DNA of 11,498 nucleotides from Methanomassiliicoccales archaeon (GTDB lineage Archaea; Thermoplasmatota; Thermoplasmata; SG8-5), in NCBI GenBank assembly GCA_030636255.1, contig DAOVXH010000039.1, forward strand, positions 1 through 11,498. The letters are read 5' to 3'. Below the pieces are notes generated by a model that was given only the letters and a program-made list of their open reading frames with translations, ran no database searches and was not told where the DNA came from. The position numbers and the translations under genes were made by a program. Positions 7,301-11,498 of this stretch are shown here, in pieces (position 1 is the first letter of the stretch; each line of letters opens with the position of its first letter).

Positions 7301-8650
7301 AGATAATTTAACCAGGGAAGGATTCATGTATGCAACCTTTTCATCCTGAATTATCAATATACCGTCATTGGCCCTTTCCACAAGCAATCGAAATTTATCT
7401 TCTGCGGCAATGAGGTTCTCTATCATTTCTTTTCTGTCTGTGATATCTCTTATTATTGTGAGAATACCTTCAGGTTCTCCTGAATCATCATATACCACAG
7501 AGCCAACAATCTCAACCCATATTGGCCTGCCCTTGGATGTCCTGGCCTGAACCTCAAAGGTATCAACCTCTTTGCCCTGAAGTGCCTGGGAAATATTTTC
7601 CATTACTATATCCAGATATTCATCATCAATCAATTCCAGAACCTTGCTCTTCATAATTTCAGGCATAGTTGTTTCTGCAAGCTGACTGAATGCCAGGTTA
7701 GCGTAAATAACATTTAGATCCAGATCAAAGAGAACAACAGCATTCATTGAGGAATCTACTGCCTGAATGAGGCGTCTTACTTCCTTCTCTGCATTCATAA
7801 GTTGACTTGTTCTCTCTTCAACCAGGTTCTCAAGATGTTCCTCATACTCTTCAAGCAGTGCTTCCACGGCTTTCAATTGGGTAATGTCAACAAAGCTGTC
7901 CAGTATATACTCATTCTCACCAATTTTAACTCTGGTGACTGATTTTTGAATTGGAATTTTCCTGCCATCTGCAGTTAGAAGCACCCTCTCGAAATCATCA
8001 ACATCCTGGCCAAGATCCAAAATTGGGCACTTACCTTCTTCGGATGGGCAGATGAATTCATGGCATATCTTTCCAATTGCTTTTTTTCTTGTGATGCCAA
8101 TCATTTCCAGTGCCTTGGCATTGATATCAACTATTTTTCTGGTTTTGGTGTCTATCATAACTATGCCAGTTTGGACGCTGTCCCATATTCCCCGAAGTTG
8201 TTCCTCACTTTCCATGAGTGACTTTTCAATTTCCATCTTTTCGGTGATGTCCCTGACCGTTGCCTGGAGGACCTGTCTATCTTCAAGTGGAAATGCAGTT
8301 AGCCAGACTGTTACTGGAAAATCCTCTCCATTGCTGCGTCTGTGTATCCATTCAAACTTGTTGAATCCCTTCTTGAAAGCATGGGAAATTCTTTTATTTG
8401 CCTCAGTTCTCGAATCTTTCCCGTTTGCTTGTTTGGGTGGCGATATCTCTGATGGATGGACCTTTGTAAATTCTTCCTTGGTCATGCCAAACATTTTCAG
8501 TGTTGCTTCATTGCAATCAAAGAAAGAATCCCCATCAAGTATCATTATTGCATCAGTGGCAGATTCAAAAAGAATTTTGTACCGTTCCTGGCTTTCTTCT
8601 GAATTGTTTTTGCTGGCCTCAGCCTTTTCATTACTTTTTCTCTTTGGCAT
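4346..8650 (-). CDS. Eight-PAS/GAF/DUF835 sensor with C-terminal winged helix
   Basis: This 1434-residue soluble protein has no signal peptide or membrane segment. By sequence pattern the order is PAS1 (about 20-142), PAS2 (146-268), coiled coil (262-292), PAS3 (292-415), PAS4 (418-537), PAS5 (543-665), PAS6 (667-790), PAS7 (793-910), GAF (912-1080), PAS8 (1085-1205), DUF835 (1209-1350) and a winged-helix-like tail (about 1360-1434, recognition helix near SKPTFRKRVRSL). Most PAS units end in the DITER linker. PAS2 carries C196, C201 and C208 in CHEFICPSEEGKCP. There is no H-box, HATPase, GGDEF or receiver domain, so output probably goes through DUF835 and DNA binding. Ligands could be haem, flavin, small molecules or redox state. 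ATG 8650 has no strong ribosome site; a TATA-like TTTTTATT lies about 60 bases upstream. Confidence 0.9.
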   Translation of the reverse strand: MPKRKSNEKAEASKNNSEESQERYKILFESATDAIMILDGDSFFDCNEATLKMFGMTKEEFTKVHPSEISPPKQANGKDSRTEANKRISHAFKKGFNKFEWIHRRSNGEDFPVTVWLTAFPLEDRQVLQATVRDITEKMEIEKSLMESEEQLRGIWDSVQTGIVMIDTKTRKIVDINAKALEMIGITRKKAIGKICHEFICPSEEGKCPILDLGQDVDDFERVLLTADGRKIPIQKSVTRVKIGENEYILDSFVDITQLKAVEALLEEYEEHLENLVEERTSQLMNAEKEVRRLIQAVDSSMNAVVLFDLDLNVIYANLAFSQLAETTMPEIMKSKVLELIDDEYLDIVMENISQALQGKEVDTFEVQARTSKGRPIWVEIVGSVVYDDSGEPEGILTIIRDITDRKEMIENLIAAEDKFRLLVERANDGILIIQDEKVAYMNPSLVKLSGYPLEEQIGRNFVENVAPEGRAVVEKLFKARMQGKPTPSIYETILLRKDGTRVPVEVNAAAMDYNGQPADFVYLRDLTERKKAEEVIRQSEEKFRKLIETANDAIFLADIETGIITDANKRAETLIGRSRKEIIGMSQTKLHPKGMAKKYKTIFENHIKEGFAIEEEIYALHKDGSKIPISISASTFELNGKPVIQGIFHDLTERKKIQDALQKEKDFSETIVQAADAIIVGLDEKHRIQLFNQGAERITGYTSKDAIGKDWFKLAFKPDMLKEMNKVWKSAWGKSAHSNVNPIWTKSGEKKIITWSNSSIKDEHGKTSMVISIGHDITERQKIQDKLIENEEKLIGFFNSMVDLVFVFDKDEKFTFYHSPEEGALYQKPEMFIGKHHSEVMPPYMVKMLEGAFKKNRKGEPAHIEYNIEIGDNTLWFSGNLSPIFDKGKYNGTIAVVRDITLQKEAEENVQVSEKIYRGLYESTITLADTTDLNEVIAVIAEQARNILEGECSTIYLWNETEKILVPYYTNAEGDKERFMEHKLKIGEGLSGYVAKKKVGSYSNYDDKRKIKGYIPGTGTDKDHLQSIIAEPMIVEGKLVGVINVIAQERKFNDDDLSKMDILAHQATIAYVRSKNLEALTQSEGRFRRMIDNIHDGMTIIEGEKVVFVNDRAMEIYGYSGEELMDMNHLDLIIPEEREQMSQIMENAANSGLILGELEFWIEQKSGERRYIRTRTSTSEEGDSISQFIITTDITERKIAEDEAKRKKMKFLLEDGRAYLVKEFKPGLSLEAFKDLIGIDYPGLFISRTPKKDLNKLVQGPFDHIWLGQKDDDEQVLDNIKTSINAMASKSVILMDRLDYLIFKYGFRESLAFLYSLRDIVYIKEQVLVLSIDPFSINEEEMALIEKEMSEIEQRQVPRPNEEQFEIIEKIYERNSTGIKPSFSEIGTELGLSKPTFRKRVRSLIAGGYVVELTKGNKKVLELTQRGRSLFFK

Positions 8651-8670
8651 AAACTAATCAATTCCCACAC

Positions 8671-8703
8671 TTTCACTACTTTTCACATAATGCCCTATGT
8701 GAA
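8671..8703 (-). promoter_or_regulatory. Palindromic operator in the sensor gene promoter
   Basis: TTCACATA (8682-8689) and TATGTGAA (8696-8703) form a perfect 8-bp inverted repeat with a 6-base spacer. A further TTTCAC at 8671-8676 lies exactly 10 bp from the TTTCAC at 8681-8686. On the - strand the palindrome sits just downstream of a TATA-like TTTTTATT (about 8705-8712), at the expected transcription start, as expected for a repressor site. The half-sites match the TTTCAC/GTGAAA motifs in front of the two small genes. Confidence 0.55.
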
Positions 8704-8743
8704 TAAAAACTTTCCTGCTATTAATTATTGTATGTGATTTTGG

Positions 8744-8749
8744 AAAAAA
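8744..8749 (-). terminator. Possible T-run terminator of the methyltransfer operon
   Basis: A run of six T residues on the - strand lies 45 bases after the stop of the DUF4346 gene, with no strong hairpin. Archaeal polymerase can terminate on such runs alone. Confidence 0.3.
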
Positions 8750-8793
8750 TATTGCCAGTATATTCTATATTTAGGCCTGTGCAATTTTGGAGA

Positions 8794-9147
8794 TTATTTT
8801 TTCTTGCGCTTAACTGCAACTTCCTCGTCCTGATCATATTGCAATTTATTCTTCAGAGCAAACTCGGCCTTCTGCAATTCTCTGCCAAGATAGCTGGCAT
8901 GGTCAAAACGTGTGACAAGGTCCTCCCTGGCAATGGTATGGCACAGTGCCTCTGCACTTCTACCGCAAACAACCAGCCCAAGCTTTCCAGTTCCAATTTT
9001 CTTTTTGCTTTTTTCGTCCTTTATCACAGATTCGTAGAACTCAACCACTATCTCTTTGCGGTCCTGATCCATGAATATGACAAAGAATCCATGGGGGTCC
9101 TTGGTCATTCGCTTGTGCTTTGTTGCCTCGATTGTTTCAACTTTCAT
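8794..9147 (-). CDS. DUF4346 protein, last gene of the methyltransfer operon
   Basis: This 117-residue protein has an N-terminal beta-rich part (GFFVIFMDQDRKEIVVEFYE, about 20-39). A conserved block follows around 65-104: AEALCHTIAREDLVTRFDHA, then SYLGRELQKAEFALKNKLQY. This H-A-x-Y-L-G-R-E-L-x-x-A-E-x-A-L signature is the one I know from DUF4346, which in other organisms occurs alone or fused to pterin-binding or methyltransferase-like domains. No biochemical role is established to my knowledge. ATG 9147 overlaps the methionine-synthase gene by 11 bases and has GAGGG as ribosome site, so it is translated with the operon. An accessory role in corrinoid or pterin methyl transfer is an inference from position. 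The tail is lysine-rich (VKRKKK). Confidence 0.75.
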   Translation of the reverse strand: MKVETIEATKHKRMTKDPHGFFVIFMDQDRKEIVVEFYESVIKDEKSKKKIGTGKLGLVVCGRSAEALCHTIAREDLVTRFDHASYLGRELQKAEFALKNKLQYDQDEEVAVKRKKK

Positions 9148-10033
9148 GTGAATCCCTCGCTCTAACCATATTTTGAAGTTTCTCTCTTGCCACTTCAGGG
9201 GTCAAATGACGCAGACCGCAATCCGGGTCCAGCATCATCTTATAATTACCAATAGAGTCAATCCCCTTTTTAATTGTTTCTAAGATTTCTGGCACTGTCT
9301 CTGATGTGTTCACATCGGAACGGACGCAGCCAAAACCTATTGTCTGGGAAAAATCCACCTCTGCCACTATGTTCAGCAATTCTGGGTGTGCAGCAAATTC
9401 ATGGTCTAAAATTTGAACGTCCAACTCAACCAGTTTTTCAAAAATATTGCTTACGTCGCCGCAGACATGCAATCCCCTGGGAATTTCCACTCCTGAAAAT
9501 ATGGTTGAAATTAAATTATCAGCATACTCAGGGTATTCCACAGAAAAGAAAGGCTCGTCTATCTGGAGAATATCTACAATACCGGAAAGCGCCCTGGCCT
9601 CATGGTTCAATGCCTCTGCAAATCCCATTGCAAGTTTTTCCTGGGAACCGTAAAATTCATCCTGACAGGACATTGCCAGAGTAAAAGGGCCAGTTATAAT
9701 TCCTTTCAGCATTGCTCTGTTGTCTATTATCTCCTTGGCAAGTTTCTGGTCATCCAGGGTTATTGGTTTCCTGTGCTCCAGTTCGCCGATGACAACCGGT
9801 TTCTGGCGCATGCGAATGCCACCAAGCTTTGCTGCAAATAATTTTATCATATCATTTCTGGTCTGGCCGTCGGAGATTATGTCGATTCCTGCGGAAATTT
9901 GTGCCTCAACTGCCTCACGAATACTATCTTCATAGGGGTCCTGGCCTGTCTTGCAGTAATTAAATAGATTTTTAACATGGGGACTTGCAGGATAGCTTCC
10001 TACCACTGTGGTAGTCAGCGGAGGGAAGTTCAC
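9137..10033 (-). CDS. Core (folate-independent) methionine synthase, MetE C-terminal type
   Basis: This 298-residue protein corresponds to the catalytic C-terminal half of cobalamin-independent methionine synthase only; the N-terminal folate-recruiting half of the roughly 750-residue bacterial enzyme is absent. It begins TTVVGSYPAS, has SDGQTRNDM (about 54-62), and retains all four zinc ligands: H189 and C191 (GLHVCGD), E212 (DHEFAAHPE) and C272 (DPDCGLRHL). Their spacing is close to MetE. Zinc activates the homocysteine thiol. Short archaeal relatives take methyl from methylcobalamin or a corrinoid protein, and here the operon supplies MtrA and MtrH homologues as probable donor. The start is GTG 10033, overlapping the mtrH stop by four bases, with AGGAGG eight bases upstream. 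A methylcobalamin:CoM methyltransferase (UroD-like) is less likely given the motifs. Confidence 0.82.
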   Translation of the reverse strand: MNFPPLTTTVVGSYPASPHVKNLFNYCKTGQDPYEDSIREAVEAQISAGIDIISDGQTRNDMIKLFAAKLGGIRMRQKPVVIGELEHRKPITLDDQKLAKEIIDNRAMLKGIITGPFTLAMSCQDEFYGSQEKLAMGFAEALNHEARALSGIVDILQIDEPFFSVEYPEYADNLISTIFSGVEIPRGLHVCGDVSNIFEKLVELDVQILDHEFAAHPELLNIVAEVDFSQTIGFGCVRSDVNTSETVPEILETIKKGIDSIGNYKMMLDPDCGLRHLTPEVAREKLQNMVRARDSHES

Positions 10034-10959
10034 TCCAGTTTCCTCCTGGGATGATTGTCTGACTGACTGACACCAAAGTAATCTTCAGCTCCCTCGGCAA
10101 TGAACTTGTCAACCATTGCCACAAATGGAAATACCGAGCCAGCATTTCTTATTGGCCCGTAGACGCAGAAATCTGCACCTAACATAACTGGTAATGCATT
10201 TGCTCCAGCATCACATGTGAGGTATTCGGCTTTGTGTTCCTTCCTATACTTTTTCATCCAGAGCCAGCTTTCCACAGTATTGTGAATTGCACAGCCAGTC
10301 GGGATACCCCATTTATTCTTCATCACAGGTATTGAACGAAGTGTCTCGGCAGCATTGTGGTCAAATGGTGTTGCCCCGGTGTCCAGCAATAGATTATCAA
10401 TGCCAAATTCATTGGCAAACTGCATTAATCCCTTCTCAAGGTAGCCAGCTCCAGACTCAATCATGTCAATTCTGCCGTCAACAGAAAAGTCCTTTGGATT
10501 GTAGCCAAGTAAAATTGTGCAGCCAGGTGGATGCTCCCTCAGAACATTTAGTTCCTCCGGTTCTGCTGCCAAATTGAACGAGTTAAGAATTATTCGATGG
10601 GAAATTCCAATCTGACTGGCATGCTTCAGGGCAGCCTGGCGTATATCCGACTCTGGAATGTCAATAGAGAATGGACTCTTATCTGGAATCTCCTCAAGCA
10701 CCAGGTCAATTCGACTTGCAATGTTCCCCTCATCTCCAAGATAAATATCTATTACCGAGGGATTGCCAGTCATTTCTGAAAGTTCCTCCTGGGTTCTGAT
10801 AAAGTTCCTTGCACCTTCCAGTGCCTCAGCATCTGGTTGTCTGTATTTCTTACCATAAAAGACCGTGCCGAAAAGGGCGGTTGGCAATTCACCTGGCTGG
10901 CCTCCCAGCTTCAGGTCGCCTATTTCAATAATTTTCTGCTCTTTGGAAAAGCTCATCAT
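10030..10959 (-). CDS. mtrH: MtrH-like methyl-pterin:corrinoid methyltransferase
   Basis: This 309-residue protein has almost exactly the length of methanogen MtrH (about 310). Family blocks seen in order are GDLKLGGQPGELPTALFGTVFYG near the N-terminus, RTQEELSEMTGNPSVIDIY, LLGYNPKDFSVDGRIDM, the LLLDTGATPF strand, KWGIPTGCAIHN and the C-terminal GADFCVYGPIRNA. The family is a TIM barrel that moves a methyl group from methyl-tetrahydromethanopterin (or a related methyl-pterin) to the cobalt of MtrA. ATG 10959 overlaps the mtrA stop in an ATGA arrangement, with GGTGA just upstream. The other subunits of the membrane Mtr complex (B, C, D, E, F, G) are not next to it in the window, so this looks like a soluble MtrAH pair feeding methionine synthesis. 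Confidence 0.88.
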   Translation of the reverse strand: MMSFSKEQKIIEIGDLKLGGQPGELPTALFGTVFYGKKYRQPDAEALEGARNFIRTQEELSEMTGNPSVIDIYLGDEGNIASRIDLVLEEIPDKSPFSIDIPESDIRQAALKHASQIGISHRIILNSFNLAAEPEELNVLREHPPGCTILLGYNPKDFSVDGRIDMIESGAGYLEKGLMQFANEFGIDNLLLDTGATPFDHNAAETLRSIPVMKNKWGIPTGCAIHNTVESWLWMKKYRKEHKAEYLTCDAGANALPVMLGADFCVYGPIRNAGSVFPFVAMVDKFIAEGAEDYFGVSQSDNHPRRKLE

Positions 10960-11498
10960 GTTATCACCATTTCTTCCACATCTAAATAAGGGTCAACCAG
11001 CAAATCCTTGTGCATGGATATTTTTCCTGACAATGACTTCATCTGGCTGGTCTTTTCACGTTCAACAAATTGTACGACTATCGGCTCGCCAAAGGCTGGT
11101 TTTTTCAGGGCTGCCAGTTCATCAATCCTGGCAAGTATTTCTGATTTATCGGTTATGCCAATCATGTCAATTAATTCCACCTGTTCCTGGAACCTGGCTA
11201 TTGCCTCTGGCGGCACATTTTCAATATACGGAACAGCGCCTCTGGCATTGATTATCCTGCCATTCTCGTCAATGCCGTTTGCATGCAAGGCCATAATGCT
11301 CTGGCCGGACCTGTGACCTCTAACTTCATCCCCGCAAAGAATCAGATAACGAATATTGGGGTTTGACACCACATTGGCAATTATCTTCTCGATGCCCAGG
11401 TTTTCAGTCTTGTGCTGACCCCAGATTGCCACTTTTTCCTCTGGGAATTTAAAGCTGGAAGATAGTGTATCTATTGCTATCTGGCTGTCTATGCTTCC
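10956..11498 (-). CDS. mtrA: Soluble MtrA-like corrinoid protein (partial, N-terminus outside window)
   Basis: The frame is open to the window edge, so the GTG at 11432 need not be the start; 22 more codons are visible and the N-terminus is missing. The conserved core follows MtrA closely: HKTENLGIEKIIANVVSNPN, then YLILCGDEVRGHRSGQSI, ALHANGID and ARGAVPYIENVP. The histidine in GDEVRGH (codon at 11313-11315) aligns, from my recollection of the methanogen sequence, with His84, the lower axial ligand of the cobamide cobalt. Methanogen MtrA ends in a membrane helix; here the C-terminus (DPYLDVEEMVIT) is polar with none, so the protein should be cytosolic. It overlaps mtrH by four bases and would accept methyl from MtrH and pass it to the methionine synthase. 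Confidence 0.88.
   Translation of the reverse strand, partial: GSIDSQIAIDTLSSSFKFPEEKVAIWGQHKTENLGIEKIIANVVSNPNIRYLILCGDEVRGHRSGQSIMALHANGIDENGRIINARGAVPYIENVPPEAIARFQEQVELIDMIGITDKSEILARIDELAALKKPAFGEPIVVQFVEREKTSQMKSLSGKISMHKDLLVDPYLDVEEMVIT

Noticed and set aside
4346..8650. Annotation of the sensor as a PAS histidine kinase
   Set aside because: No H-box and no HATPase N, G1, F or G2 motifs are present; the C-terminus is DUF835 plus a winged-helix-like tail.
8052..8657. 201-residue + strand ORF antisense to the sensor
   Set aside because: Shadow of PAS coding sequence; serine- and leucine-rich with no domain.
8728..9165. 145-residue + strand ORF antisense to the DUF4346 gene
   Set aside because: Shadow frame; the - strand product carries the conserved DUF4346 block and the correct operon spacing.

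Overview
The window is most likely chromosome from a euryarchaeal-type archaeon, perhaps of the Thermoplasmatota. That placement is inferred from a DUF835 domain fused to PAS domains, close homologues of the methanogen methyltransferase subunits MtrA and MtrH, an archaeal-style tRNA-Glu without an encoded CCA, and TATA-box promoters with short or absent leaders. Genes inside operons are instead preceded by Shine-Dalgarno sequences (GGTGA, AGGAGG, GAGGG). I cannot name a genus.

Left part, + strand (1-3361). The end of an unidentified gene (to 209) is coupled to a nitroreductase-family flavoprotein (213-788). A PLP-dependent aminotransferase (841-1929) with its own TATA box is probably leaderless. 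A secreted, C-terminally membrane-anchored surface protein (1973-3361) is built from four Ig-like repeats of about 90 residues and also has its own TATA box.

Middle, - strand (3389-4202). This stretch looks empty at a 60-residue cutoff but is not. It holds a tRNA-Glu(CTC), two terminator-like hairpins, a 43-residue ORF of unknown function (3809-3940), and a 43-residue protein with two CxxCxGxG knuckles like the DnaJ zinc-finger region (4038-4169). The two small genes are preceded by nearly the same 30-bp promoter element, containing TATATCA and TTTCAC/GTGAAA motifs.

Centre, - strand (4346-8650). A 1434-residue soluble sensor has eight PAS domains, one GAF domain, DUF835 and a C-terminal winged-helix-like segment, with no kinase module. 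Its promoter region carries a perfect 8-6-8 palindrome and the same TTTCAC/GTGAA half-sites as the two small genes. I infer, without proof, that the sensor regulates itself and these genes.

Right part, - strand (8794-11498). Four overlapping genes form an operon: a soluble MtrA-like corrinoid protein (cut by the window edge), MtrH, a short cobalamin-type methionine synthase with all four zinc ligands, and a DUF4346 protein. Together they suggest a route carrying a methyl group from a methyl-pterin through MtrH and the MtrA corrinoid to homocysteine, making methionine without the membrane-bound Mtr complex.
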